DNA of 64,000 nt from CAJQQY01 sp964564545. Lineage in GTDB: Bacteria > Bacteroidota > Bacteroidia > Chitinophagales > Saprospiraceae. The DNA is taken from assembly GCA_964564545.1 (NCBI GenBank), contig CAZMBP010000044.1:1-64000 (forward strand). Direction: 5' to 3'. The notes below the pieces were generated by a model. That model was not told the origin of the DNA. It saw only the letters and a list, made by a program, of their open reading frames with translations, and made no database searches. The translations under genes were made by a program, and so were the position numbers. Of the stretch, positions 27,075 through 36,279 are shown in pieces. The number at the start of each line of letters is the position of its first letter. The stretch's first letter is position 1.

Positions 27075-27617
27075 ATGACCAACAAAACAGATCAGGAACT
27101 GATAACCAGTTTGCAAAATGGTGATGAACAAGCTATGGATATACTTTTCCGTAGACATTACAGTTCTATCTGTCGAGCAGTTTATCGGATTTTGAAAGAC
27201 AGTAATTTGGCAGAGGACATTGCTCAAGAAGTATTTTTAGGTCTTTGGAAAAAAAGAGAAAAACTAAATATTTCAACCTCTGTTCCAGCATATTTAAAAC
27301 GGGCAGCCGTCAACAAGTCTCTTAATTTCATTCGAGATCAAAAAGTAAAATTTGATGACGAAGAAAAAATGCCCGTCCTAACCAACAACCAATCCACGAC
27401 ACAACAGCAATTAGAAGCAGAGGATCTGCAAAAATTAATTAATGAATCAATCGATTTATTGCCACCTAAATGTAGGCTCGTTTTTACCTTAAGTAGATTC
27501 GAAGAAATGTCCTATCAAGAAATTGCCAATAAATTAGATATTTCAATCAAAACTGTAGAAAATCAAATTTCAAAAGCACTAAAATTTCTTCGAATAGCTT
27601 TGAGGCAGGATGAGTGA
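27075..27617 (+). CDS. ECF-type RNA polymerase sigma factor (FecI-like)
   Basis: 180 residues. Region 2 (~20-90: D-I-A-Q-E-V-F-L-G-L-W-K-K) and region 4 (~122-175: L-P-P-K-C-R-L-V-F-T-L-S then Y-Q-E-I-A-N-K-L-D-I-S) are clear, with the linker short, as in ECF sigma factors. It directs RNA polymerase to a small regulon. The next gene is a FecR-type anti-sigma factor and the one after that a TonB receptor with an STN domain, so this is the sigma arm of a cell-surface signalling system: ligand binding at the receptor would release the sigma factor through FecR. Confidence 0.96.
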   Translation: MTNKTDQELITSLQNGDEQAMDILFRRHYSSICRAVYRILKDSNLAEDIAQEVFLGLWKKREKLNISTSVPAYLKRAAVNKSLNFIRDQKVKFDDEEKMPVLTNNQSTTQQQLEAEDLQKLINESIDLLPPKCRLVFTLSRFEEMSYQEIANKLDISIKTVENQISKALKFLRIALRQDE

Positions 27618-27848
27618 TTTATCGTAAGTTTATTTAGGGAGAAATAAATTATTAAAATTTACGATCAATCAATAATTTCCCCAAATCATTGATCAATCTT
27701 CATAAAAATGTCAGCGGGCTTACTTTTCAGAGGTATTGAAACGACATTTCGAAAAAAAAAAGAAAAAACATAGGGGGCATGTTTTAAATTAGTGTCAATC
27801 CAAATATAAGCATTAAAATTAAGTCACAATTAGGACTAATCAATAGAG

Positions 27849-28862
27849 ATGAAAGAGGAAAAGTTAATCGAGTTAATTCATAAAAAATCAACAAATGAGC
27901 TGACATCTGATGAGCATCAATTGTTGGAGTCTTTATTAGAAAATAAAGAAAATCAACTATTGGCTCAACAAATTGAAGCAACATGGGAAAAAAGTCTTGA
28001 TTATCAGAAAGATTTTACCCCCAATGTGGAGTTTGGTTTGAGTAAGTTAAAAGCTCGAATGAATGAAGAAAAAACGACTTCCCCTAAAGTCGTTCCCCTA
28101 CGTAACAGGAGATCATGGTTGCGCATAGCTGCAGCTGTAGCTATTTTAATTGTAGGTGGTTTATTTACATTTAGTCAATTAAATAGAGGTATGGATTGGC
28201 AAAATGTCGCCGTTACTGATATTACTAATGATTTAACTTTGGCAGATGGATCGAAAATAGCGATCAATTCAGCAAGTGAATTTGAATATCCAACTGAGTT
28301 TTCCAAGGAAGAAAGAAGAGTGAAATTGAAAGGGGAAGCCTTTTTTGACATCGCAAAAAATCCAGAGAAACCTTTTATCATTGAAGCAGGGGATCTGAGA
28401 ATTCGAGTTTTGGGAACTTCATTTAATGTAAGAAATTATGGTAATGAAAGTTTAGCTGAAATCACAGTTCGATCAGGAAGAGTGGAAGTGACTCATAAGA
28501 ATGGAGGTTTTACTAAAATTTTAGAAGCCAATGATCAATTGACCTTTGACAAAAAAAGGTTGAAAGTTAGAGACGTTTCAAAAGACAATAATCTGAATGC
28601 TTTAGGATGGTGGAGTGGCAAATTGGTTTTCACCAATGAAAAGACAAGTCGAGTAAAACAGGCTATCGAAAGAACTTATGATGTAGAATTAGAATTCACA
28701 AGTTCATCAGTACTCAACTGCCCTTTTACTTTAACCAATGATATAAAATCAGAAGGAATAGAAAAAGTGTTAGAAGGGTTGCAAGTAGTACTTGCAATAG
28801 ATAAAATAAAAAAAGTGAGTGATAAAAAATATCAACTCATTGGAGGACAATGTAATTTTTAA
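27849..28862 (+). CDS. FecR-family anti-sigma factor
   Basis: 337 residues. An N-terminal cytoplasmic helical domain (~1-75; sigma-binding) precedes one membrane helix (about residues 90-112, W-L-R-I-A-A-A-V-A-I-L-I-V-G-G), then a periplasmic FecR domain (~120-225; T-L-A-D-G-S-K-I-A-I-N-S-A-S and V-L-G-T-S-F-N-V-R) and a C-terminal DUF4974-like domain (~255-335; K-L-V-F-T-N-E). It holds the sigma factor at the membrane and relays the signal from the receptor. The gene lies 231 bases after the sigma gene, and a strong terminator follows it. Confidence 0.95.
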   Translation: MKEEKLIELIHKKSTNELTSDEHQLLESLLENKENQLLAQQIEATWEKSLDYQKDFTPNVEFGLSKLKARMNEEKTTSPKVVPLRNRRSWLRIAAAVAILIVGGLFTFSQLNRGMDWQNVAVTDITNDLTLADGSKIAINSASEFEYPTEFSKEERRVKLKGEAFFDIAKNPEKPFIIEAGDLRIRVLGTSFNVRNYGNESLAEITVRSGRVEVTHKNGGFTKILEANDQLTFDKKRLKVRDVSKDNNLNALGWWSGKLVFTNEKTSRVKQAIERTYDVELEFTSSSVLNCPFTLTNDIKSEGIEKVLEGLQVVLAIDKIKKVSDKKYQLIGGQCNF

Positions 28863-28913
28863 GTGAGATTAATAATATAAAGCATCCTTCAAAATTCCCA
28901 TTACCGTTAAAAT

Positions 28914-28943
28914 AGCCCCATCTTTATTAATAAAGATGGGGCT
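28914..28943 (+). terminator. Strong terminator after the FecR gene
   Basis: Perfect 30-base palindrome (arms 28914-28928 and 28929-28943). The receptor gene downstream therefore needs its own promoter. Confidence 0.85.
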
Positions 28944-29273
28944 TATGTTTTAGATATAAATTAGGCGAAATTTCGCGAATATTCCTCTTTATTTTGCCAA
29001 AAAGATAAGACTATACCTAAGTTACCTTTTCAAAAGCTCCTCCTCCCAATTGCTTGATAATCATATAGTTATTATGTATTTGATATCCATTTCCAAAGAA
29101 AAAACCGTATTTATTGGAAAAACAAACAAACACTTGTTAGTTTTGAAACGTTAAGACAATACTCCTTCTATTTTTAACAATTTTTTCCTCAAAAAGGTAG
29201 TTGATAAAACGGGTGTCAAAACCTCCTCATTAATCCAATAATCGAAAACATTTATTAGAATAATATAACCTGA
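28944..29273. other. Region upstream of the TonB receptor
   Basis: No gene. I see no TAnnTTTG box within 100 bases of the receptor start, which would fit a promoter read by the ECF sigma factor encoded upstream. This is inference. Confidence 0.35.
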
Positions 29274-31976
29274 ATGAAATACATTTTTCTCATAATAGGT
29301 CTTTGCTTGATGTCAAATTTTGGCAAGGCTCAAGCACCTCTCGAAACTCGGGTAGATTTCGAAGTGGAGCAATTAACTTTGGCTGAGGCTTTAGTTAAAT
29401 TAGGAGAAGAAGCAGGTATTCCGATTTCGTTTAGTGATAATATTTTGCCCAAAGTTAAGGTCATTTCTTTTCAATTTTCCAACCAAAAGGTTAAAACGAT
29501 TCTAACCCAGATGTTAGATGGAACTGATGTCAAATTCAAATCTATTGGGGCTCAAGTCGTTCTTTTTTATTCGAAAAGAGCAAAAAGATACTATTCTATA
29601 AATGGATATATTGAAGATGAAGAATCTGGCGAACGATTAATTGCAGCTAGCATTTTGGATAAAATAAGTGGAAGATGGGCGACTACCAATGAATATGGAT
29701 ATTTCACTTTAAAACTTCCAGAGGGAGATGCAGAATTATTCATTTCATATTTGGGATTCGATCCCTTGGAAAAAACAATCGAATTATCTAAAAATAGAAC
29801 ACAAAGTTTTGGGCTAAAATCCAACTTAACCTTTCCTGAAATTTTAGTTACACCAGTTATGTTGGAAGGTATAAATGCCGCTGAACCATTGAGTTCACAT
29901 CATTTACAAATTGCTCAAATGAATAAATTACCTTCTCTTGGAGGTGAAGTTGAATTATTTCGAATGGTGGAATTGATGCCTGGTGTGCAATCAGGTTCTG
30001 ATGGTTTGGGTGGTTTACATGTTCGAGGTGGTGGTGCTGATCAAAATTTAATCTTGATGGATGGTGTTCCAATTTATAATCCTTCGCATAGTCTAGGTAT
30101 TTTCTCTGTTTTTAATTCAGAAGCAATTCAAAGTGTTTCTTTTTCAAAAGGGTCTTTTCCCGCTCGCTATGGTGGAAGATTGTCATCGGTCATGGATGTT
30201 CGAACTCGCGAAGGAAATCAAAAAGAATGGTCAGGTAGCATAAAAGCTGGATTAGTTACTTCATCCGCAAGAATTGAAGGACCAATTATCAAAGATAAAG
30301 CATCGATTCTAATTACTGCTAGAAGAACTCTCTTAGACAGATTTATTCGAGATAGAACAGCTAAATCGAAAGCTGAAGATCAATATTTCCAAGATACATA
30401 CAATGTACCTCTACAAGGTTATTCCAATTATAGTTTTTATGACTTGAATGGAAAACTGAATTTTTCAATCGGTAAAAAAGATAAATTTTATTTCAGTTAT
30501 TATACTGGTGGCGATGACTTTTTGGATGAAGATCATATCGTAGATGCTCCTTTCAGAGATTTTAAATATTCCGATCGAGAAATTCAAAAATATAACTGGG
30601 GAAATCAAATTGGTGTTTTTCGTTGGAACCATGTTTTTGGAAACAACTTATTTTTAAATACAACTTTAACACATAGTATTTTCCAATTTGATGTTGAACA
30701 AACTATCGAAGTCGATATCGTACCAAATGCTACGATACCTCCAATTAATATTTTTGTAGGAGAAGCTTATTTTTCAAGATTGAAAGATTGGGGGGCAAAA
30801 TTAGATTTTGATTACACGTCAAAACATAATCATCATTTCCGATTTGGAGTCAACAGTACTTTACACAGCTTTCAGCCAGGAGCTTTTGGTGCTGATGCTC
30901 AAGTAAATGGGCAACCATTCTTTGGTGCTAATATTGATTCGATTTTGAATGTTTCTCGAATTGATGCGTATGAACATAATGCCTATATCGAGGATGAATT
31001 TTTATTGGGAGAAAAAATAAAAATAAACATTGGTATTTTAGCCAATGCCTTTGCAATACCTGAAAAAACATTTTTCAACCTACAACCTCGATTTTCACTT
31101 AACTACCAGATAACCAACCAATTACGACTTCAATCTGGAGTCAGTAGAATGGTTCAATCATTACATTTGGTCACCGGTTCAGATGCTACTTTCCCAAATG
31201 ATTTGTGGCTACCTTCATCGGAATTAGTTCCACCTCAAACAAGTTGGCAAAGTGTTTTAGGAATCCAATTTCAACCTTCCAACTCCATCGAAATGAGCCT
31301 AGAGGGGTATTATAAAAAATTAAACAATTTGTCTGTGTATATAGATAATTCTAGTTTGAGATCAGAATTATCTAATCCATTTAACTTTACCTTCCAACCA
31401 ATAGATAACGAAAATTGGGAATCACAAGTGACTCGAGGAGAAGGTTGGAATTATGGTTTGGAATTTCAAATGAAAAAAAATATTGGACGCACTACAGGTT
31501 GGTTGAGTTATACTTGGGCATTTGCCGATCGAAAATTTGATGAAATAAATAGTGATCAAATTTTCAATTATCGATATGATCGAAGACATAATTTTCATAT
31601 TGCTTTGAATCATCGATTTGCCAAATGGATTGATGCAAGCGTAAACTGGACTTATGGAACAGGGCTTTCTACCTTAATACCTGTAAGTACAGTTCAGATT
31701 GGCGGACTAACTTTAATTAATTATGAATACACTCGAATGCCAGCTAATCATCGTTTAGATGCTGGAATCAATTTGTATTTCAATACATGGAAATTAGATC
31801 ATAAAATTTACGTAGGTGCATATAATCTGTATAATCGAGCTAATCCACAATATTATAAGATTACATCAACACCAAAAGAAAACACAGATCCTGCTAATCC
31901 AGAGTATGATTTTAGGTTTTATCAGGGAAGTTTTTTACCATTTTTGCCATCGTTGAGTTATTCGATTAGCTTTTAG
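29274..31976 (+). CDS. TonB-dependent outer-membrane receptor with STN signalling domain
   Basis: 900 residues. Signal peptide (~1-19), STN domain (~22-100: L-A-E-A-L-V-K-L-G-E-E-A-G-I-P-I-S-F), carboxypeptidase-regulatory-like beta domain (~108-195: I-N-G-Y-I-E-D-E-E-S-G-E-R-L-I-A-A), plug (~200-325: V-R-G-G-G-A-D-Q-N-L-I-L-M-D-G-V-P-I-Y-N), then a 22-strand beta-barrel. It imports an unknown ligand using TonB energy; the STN domain contacts FecR to signal. DUF4249 lipoprotein and cupin genes follow immediately, a frequent pairing in Bacteroidota. Substrate is not apparent. Confidence 0.95.
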   Translation: MKYIFLIIGLCLMSNFGKAQAPLETRVDFEVEQLTLAEALVKLGEEAGIPISFSDNILPKVKVISFQFSNQKVKTILTQMLDGTDVKFKSIGAQVVLFYSKRAKRYYSINGYIEDEESGERLIAASILDKISGRWATTNEYGYFTLKLPEGDAELFISYLGFDPLEKTIELSKNRTQSFGLKSNLTFPEILVTPVMLEGINAAEPLSSHHLQIAQMNKLPSLGGEVELFRMVELMPGVQSGSDGLGGLHVRGGGADQNLILMDGVPIYNPSHSLGIFSVFNSEAIQSVSFSKGSFPARYGGRLSSVMDVRTREGNQKEWSGSIKAGLVTSSARIEGPIIKDKASILITARRTLLDRFIRDRTAKSKAEDQYFQDTYNVPLQGYSNYSFYDLNGKLNFSIGKKDKFYFSYYTGGDDFLDEDHIVDAPFRDFKYSDREIQKYNWGNQIGVFRWNHVFGNNLFLNTTLTHSIFQFDVEQTIEVDIVPNATIPPINIFVGEAYFSRLKDWGAKLDFDYTSKHNHHFRFGVNSTLHSFQPGAFGADAQVNGQPFFGANIDSILNVSRIDAYEHNAYIEDEFLLGEKIKINIGILANAFAIPEKTFFNLQPRFSLNYQITNQLRLQSGVSRMVQSLHLVTGSDATFPNDLWLPSSELVPPQTSWQSVLGIQFQPSNSIEMSLEGYYKKLNNLSVYIDNSSLRSELSNPFNFTFQPIDNENWESQVTRGEGWNYGLEFQMKKNIGRTTGWLSYTWAFADRKFDEINSDQIFNYRYDRRHNFHIALNHRFAKWIDASVNWTYGTGLSTLIPVSTVQIGGLTLINYEYTRMPANHRLDAGINLYFNTWKLDHKIYVGAYNLYNRANPQYYKITSTPKENTDPANPEYDFRFYQGSFLPFLPSLSYSISF

Positions 31977-32023
31977 AAAGTTGTATACTAATTATTATTA
32001 ATTCGATTTACACTTATTTTTTG

Positions 32024-32031
32024 TATCTTTC
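32024..32031 (+). promoter_or_regulatory. Possible -7 box TATCTTTC before the DUF4249 gene
   Basis: One mismatch to TAnnTTTG, 18 bases before the ATG; no clear -33 element, and the gene may be read from the receptor promoter instead. Confidence 0.25.
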
Positions 32032-32049
32032 GATCGAATTTAATTTCAT

Positions 32050-33006
32050 ATGAAGAAAGTTTTACACATATCTACCATTTTTAGCTTATTAATTTTGCTT
32101 TTACTTGTTTCGGCATGTGAGAAGGAAGTTGAGCTAAATATTAAAGAAGTCGATCCAAAACTGGCAGTTTTGTGTAATTTCTCCCCTGAAGAACCTTTCG
32201 TTCTAGAATTATCAAGAAGTAAAGCGATTAATTCTACAAATTTAGATCCTAGTTTTGTTAATAGTGCAGATGTTCAAATTTGTTTAGATAATGAAGTAAT
32301 TGAAACAATCTTACCTGTGAGTAGCTCACCGGATGCCAATTCAAAATTCCAATCAACTGTAGCTGTACCTAAAATAAAACAAGTTTATACGCTTAAAATT
32401 GAAGCAGATGGTCTTCCTGCAGTTACTGCCACTAGTTCTATTCCTGAAGCAATAGAAATTTCACATTCTACAATTGGAGCAATCGCCTCTTTTGAAACTG
32501 AAGATGACGAATTAGAAGGATATCACGTTAGATTAGGAGTTCAATTTGAAGATCCTGCGGATGAAACGAATTATTATCAAATCTCCTTTTACCAAGAAGT
32601 TTTGACGTCTTCACAAGCACTTCAAGAAAATAATATTGAAACTCTTCCAAATGAAGGTTTTTCCTTTATTGATGACGATATAACCAATTATGTCAACTTA
32701 CTGGATGGAGGAATCATGTTTAAAGATTTGACATTTAATGGGACAACAAAAGAATTTGTTTTCCAACCAAGATTCTTTTATAATCCTGGAACTCTTCCTG
32801 CAACTTCTACTCCTATCAATATAATCATCGAATTACGATCAGTTTCAGAAGAATATTACAAGTATTATACTTCTATATATCGTCAATCATCTCAAGATAG
32901 TACCCCATTTTCTAATCCTACTGTTATCTATAGTAATATTAAAAATGGATATGGAATATTTGCCGGTTACAGTAAAAACGTGGTAAAAACACCAATTGAA
33001 CTGTAA
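32050..33006 (+). CDS. DUF4249 lipoprotein
   Basis: 318 residues. A lipoprotein signal ends in L-V-S-A-C23. The body (C-E-K-E-V-E-L-N then beta-rich segments) matches DUF4249, a family that almost always sits directly after a TonB receptor. It is probably attached to the outer membrane and may cover or assist the receptor, in the way SusD does for SusC, but this is not proven. The gene is 73 bases downstream of the receptor stop and is likely co-transcribed. Confidence 0.9.
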   Translation: MKKVLHISTIFSLLILLLLVSACEKEVELNIKEVDPKLAVLCNFSPEEPFVLELSRSKAINSTNLDPSFVNSADVQICLDNEVIETILPVSSSPDANSKFQSTVAVPKIKQVYTLKIEADGLPAVTATSSIPEAIEISHSTIGAIASFETEDDELEGYHVRLGVQFEDPADETNYYQISFYQEVLTSSQALQENNIETLPNEGFSFIDDDITNYVNLLDGGIMFKDLTFNGTTKEFVFQPRFFYNPGTLPATSTPINIIIELRSVSEEYYKYYTSIYRQSSQDSTPFSNPTVIYSNIKNGYGIFAGYSKNVVKTPIEL

Positions 33007-33025
33007 TTGCAACTCTTAAGCATTC

Positions 33026-33391
33026 ATGATTTATAAAAAACTTAATGATATTCCTGAATTTCTAGCAGGAGACCACACACACCTAAAAGAAGTTTTACAT
33101 CCTTCAAACGATCAGTTAGCACTTAATTTTAGTTTAGCACATGCGTATCTTAAAGTAGGAGAAAATTCTCTTCCTCATCGATTATCGCATTCCGAAACCT
33201 ATTATATTCTAGCAGGTAAAGGAGAAATATATCTCGATGAAAAAGTGCAAACCATTGAAAAAGGAGATATCATTTACGTTCCTGAGAATGTAGAGCAATA
33301 TGTCAAAAACAAAGGAGAAGTTGACCTTACTTTTTTATGTATCGTTTCTCCGCCTTGGAGTCCAGAAACTGAAATCATTGAAAATAATTAG
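33026..33391 (+). CDS. Cupin domain protein
   Basis: 121 residues, a single cupin beta-barrel. Metal-site residues appear in motif 1 (L-P-H-R-L-S-H-S-E-T-Y-Y-I-L-A-G-K-G-E), with H in both P-H-R and S-H-S-E, and motif 2 around P-E-N-V-E-Q-Y is weaker and lacks its usual His. Such proteins bind small ligands or act as isomerases/dioxygenases; none can be named. It begins 19 bases after DUF4249, so it probably belongs to the same operon, and may act on the imported ligand. Confidence 0.85.
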   Translation: MIYKKLNDIPEFLAGDHTHLKEVLHPSNDQLALNFSLAHAYLKVGENSLPHRLSHSETYYILAGKGEIYLDEKVQTIEKGDIIYVPENVEQYVKNKGEVDLTFLCIVSPPWSPETEIIENN

Positions 33392-33444
33392 ACTTCAAAA
33401 CGTCATCATTTCCCAAATTCCTTTTATCCTTCTTTTAATTTTTT

Positions 33445-33452
33445 TAAATTTG
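33445..33452 (+). promoter_or_regulatory. Possible -7 box TAAATTTG before the first glycosyltransferase
   Basis: Matches TAnnTTTG, but 182 bases before the ATG and without a -33 partner. Low confidence. Confidence 0.3.
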
Positions 33453-33633
33453 TAACCGCTGATACAATTTCAGCTGTTAATTATTTCTTCAAGTTTAAAG
33501 TACAATTTATAGAGAGAAGATCTACATTTTTAATTTTCAACCGAACATTAGAATTCTTAGCTAAATAAAATTAGTTAAGAACGTTTTTATTCACACGAGT
33601 GCGAGAGCGACTTTAAACAAAATAATTGACTAC

Positions 33634-34857
33634 ATGAAAATTCTGCAGCTTTGTAAGAAATTTCCTTATCCATTAAAAGATGGGGAATCTATAGCGGTAA
33701 CATATTTGAGTAAGGCTTTGAATCAATTGGGCAATCAAGTTACATTGCTCACCATGAATACCAAAAAACATTACTTCAATATCTCAGACCTTCCTGCTGA
33801 GTATGACCAATATCAAGCTATTCACTTTACCGATGTTGATAATGAAGTCAAGCCATTCGACGCTTTTCTAAATCTTTTTTCAGAAGATTCCTACCATATT
33901 TCACGATTCATTTCTACAGCTTTTGAGCAAAAATTAATTGAAATTTTAAAAGCTGAAGAATTTGATATTGTTCAAATCGAAACTGTTCATTTAGCGCCAT
34001 ATATTCCTGTTATTCGACGATACTCAGAAGCAAAAATTGCTATGAGAGCGCATAATGTCGAGTTCGAAATTTGGCAACGAATCGCTGATAACACTAGATT
34101 TTTTCCTAAAAAATGGTACATCAACCATTTGACGAAAAAATTAAAAAAATACGAAATCGAGCAATTGCAAAACTATGATATGATGGTAGCGATTACTCAA
34201 CGTGATTTGGATTTTTTCAAAAAATTAGGATATAAAAATAAGGGAGTTGTCACTCCTATCGGTTTGGATATTGCTGACTATCTTCCAAATTACGATACTT
34301 ATAATAAAGCTCCTTCTCTTTCATTTATTGGAGCATTGGACTGGATGCCAAATTATGAAGGATTGATGTGGTTTTTAGATAATGTATGGGATCGATTGAT
34401 TGAACGTTTTCCAAGTTTGAAATTTCATATTGCCGGAAGACATACTCCTCCTTCTTTGATGAATTTGAAGAAGAAAAATGTTATCGTTTATGGCGAAATT
34501 CCCGATGCGGCAAAATTCATTAATGAACATTCCATCATGGTAGTTCCATTGCTTTCAGGAGGTGGAATGCGAGCTAAAATTTTGGAAGGAATGGCACTTG
34601 GAAAAGTGGTTTTAAGTACCCAATTGGGGCTAGAAGGAATTGATGCTCAACATCAACAAGATGTTTTGATTGCAGATTCTCCAGAGGCTATTATTGAAAA
34701 TATTGCATTTGCTCTAGATGATAAAAATCGATTAGAAACTATCGGTCGAAATGCCCGTGAATTTGTAACCGATAATTTTGACAACCTAAATATTGCTCGT
34801 CGATTGGAGAACGAATATGTGAAAATGTTAGACTTGAAACCTTCGTTGAGTAAATAA
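33634..34857 (+). CDS. Glycosyltransferase, GT4 type
   Basis: 407 residues. GT-B fold: N-terminal domain (M-K-I-L-Q-L-C-K-K-F-P-Y-P-L-K-D-G-E) and C-terminal domain with S-F-I-G-A-L-D-W-M-P-N and the donor-binding V-P-L-L-S-G-G-G-M-R-A-K-I-L-E-G-M-A. It is a cytosolic retaining transferase that uses a sugar nucleotide to build a surface polysaccharide or glycolipid; acceptor unknown. It has its own terminator, and a related transferase follows. No polymer export gene is nearby. Confidence 0.92.
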   Translation: MKILQLCKKFPYPLKDGESIAVTYLSKALNQLGNQVTLLTMNTKKHYFNISDLPAEYDQYQAIHFTDVDNEVKPFDAFLNLFSEDSYHISRFISTAFEQKLIEILKAEEFDIVQIETVHLAPYIPVIRRYSEAKIAMRAHNVEFEIWQRIADNTRFFPKKWYINHLTKKLKKYEIEQLQNYDMMVAITQRDLDFFKKLGYKNKGVVTPIGLDIADYLPNYDTYNKAPSLSFIGALDWMPNYEGLMWFLDNVWDRLIERFPSLKFHIAGRHTPPSLMNLKKKNVIVYGEIPDAAKFINEHSIMVVPLLSGGGMRAKILEGMALGKVVLSTQLGLEGIDAQHQQDVLIADSPEAIIENIAFALDDKNRLETIGRNAREFVTDNFDNLNIARRLENEYVKMLDLKPSLSK

Positions 34858-34876
34858 TTTAAACTTAAAAAATATT

Positions 34877-34915
34877 AAAAGGGCTGTTAGTGCTTCGAGC
34901 GCTAACAGCCCTTTT
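34877..34915 (+). terminator. Terminator of the first glycosyltransferase
   Basis: 14-base stem (34877-34890 with 34902-34915), 11-base loop, preceded by A-run and followed by T-rich sequence. Confidence 0.85.
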
Positions 34916-34990
34916 AGTTTGGGAAGTTTTCACCTCATTGAAAAATCAAAATTATTCATTCAGAATTAATTTTATTGAAAAGATAAAAGT

Positions 34991-34998
34991 TACTTTTG
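34991..34998 (+). promoter_or_regulatory. -7 box TACTTTTG before the second glycosyltransferase
   Basis: Exact TAnnTTTG match 35 bases upstream of the ATG. A TTG 13 bases before it is closer than usual. Confidence 0.45.
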
Positions 34999-35033
34999 CA
35001 CTCAAATTTTAACTTTTAATCTCTTTTATAAAA

Positions 35034-36200
35034 ATGAAATTAGTTGTTGTCACTTCTCGCTTCCCGTATCCTCTTGAAAAGGGTGACAAACTACGACTCT
35101 ACTTTCAAATAAAACACCTTGCCCTTCACCACGAAATCACTCTATTATCATTAGCTGACGAGCCCGTTACTGATCATTCTTTAAATCATATTCAAAGTTT
35201 TTGCAAAGCTGTCCACGTTTTTCCTATCAATAAAAATAGTGCGAAATGGAATGCGATAAAATCACTTTTAGGAAAAACACCTCTTGAGGTAGCTTATTTT
35301 TTCAATCAAAAAATAAAGCAAAAATTCGAAGAAATCATCCATCAAGTTCAGCCTGATCATATCTATTGTCAACTGATTCGAATGTCAGAATATGTTCGAC
35401 ATCTACCCTATCCAAAAACGTTAGATTATATGGATGCATTCTCAATCGGAATGCAACGTAGAGCTGAAAATTCGAACCCAATCTTTAAAGCAATTTTTAA
35501 TCGTGACGCTTCGCAAATCGCTGATTATGAATCAGTTATCTTTCACGATTTTGATCACCATACTATTATTTCAGAGCAAGATCGGTTGCATTTAAGTTTT
35601 TTAGAAAAAGAAAAAATTCATGTTTTACCCAATGGAGTAGATACCCATTTTTTTGCACCAATGCCTGAAGTAGAAAAGAAATATGACATCGCCTTTGTTG
35701 GAAATATGGGTTATTATCCAAACGTTCAAGCAGCACTTTTTTTAGCAAAAAAAATACTCCCAAAACTTCGCACTACATTTCCAAAAATCAATCTTTTGAT
35801 CGCAGGAGCACGACCAACTCAAGAGGTAAAAAATCTAGCCTCTGAGAATGTTCACGTAACTGGTTGGGTAGAAGATATTCGAAAAGCTTATGCTTCGGCT
35901 ACCATATTTGTTGCGCCGATCTTTTATGGGAGAGGGCAACAAAATAAAATTCTGGAAGCAATGTCGATGGGAATTCCTTGTATTACTTCCGATCAAGTTA
36001 ACGAAGCTATTGGAGCAAAAAATGGATCATCAATTCTTATCGCAAATGATAAAGAAAGTTGTCAAGAACAAATATCTTTGTTACTGAAAAGTGAGGAGTT
36101 GCAACAAAAATTAAGTCGAAATGGGTTGGAATGGATACGTAGTAATTTTAGTTGGGAAAAATATGGAAAACAGTTAGAGGATTTAATTGTTGAAAGATAG
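35034..36200 (+). CDS. Glycosyltransferase, GT4 type (TIGR03087-like)
   Basis: 388 residues, GT-B fold. It starts M-K-L-V-V-V-T-S-R-F-P-Y-P-L-E-K-G-D-K-L-R, has M-D-A-F-S-I-G-M-Q-R-R (~138-148), V-L-P-N-G-V-D-T-H-F-F and V-A-P-I-F-Y-G-R-G-Q-Q-N-K-I-L-E-A-M-S. The N-terminal pattern resembles a sugar transferase family first described near exosortase genes (TIGR03087), but no exosortase is present here. It is a paralogue of the preceding transferase and presumably works in the same surface-glycan pathway, though each has separate signals. Confidence 0.9.
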   Translation: MKLVVVTSRFPYPLEKGDKLRLYFQIKHLALHHEITLLSLADEPVTDHSLNHIQSFCKAVHVFPINKNSAKWNAIKSLLGKTPLEVAYFFNQKIKQKFEEIIHQVQPDHIYCQLIRMSEYVRHLPYPKTLDYMDAFSIGMQRRAENSNPIFKAIFNRDASQIADYESVIFHDFDHHTIISEQDRLHLSFLEKEKIHVLPNGVDTHFFAPMPEVEKKYDIAFVGNMGYYPNVQAALFLAKKILPKLRTTFPKINLLIAGARPTQEVKNLASENVHVTGWVEDIRKAYASATIFVAPIFYGRGQQNKILEAMSMGIPCITSDQVNEAIGAKNGSSILIANDKESCQEQISLLLKSEELQQKLSRNGLEWIRSNFSWEKYGKQLEDLIVER

Positions 36201-36201
36201 T

Positions 36202-36238
36202 CGTTCAACGTTTTTATAACCGTTTAACGTTTTTATAA
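36202..36238. repeat. Two 18-bp direct repeats, 19-bp period
   Basis: 36202-36219 and 36221-36238 differ at one base. They lie between the glycosyltransferase stop and ribB and could be an operator or a chance duplication. Confidence 0.7.
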
Positions 36239-36279
36239 AACCAAAAATAGAACTTACCATAAAATTTTAAATCAAAAAT

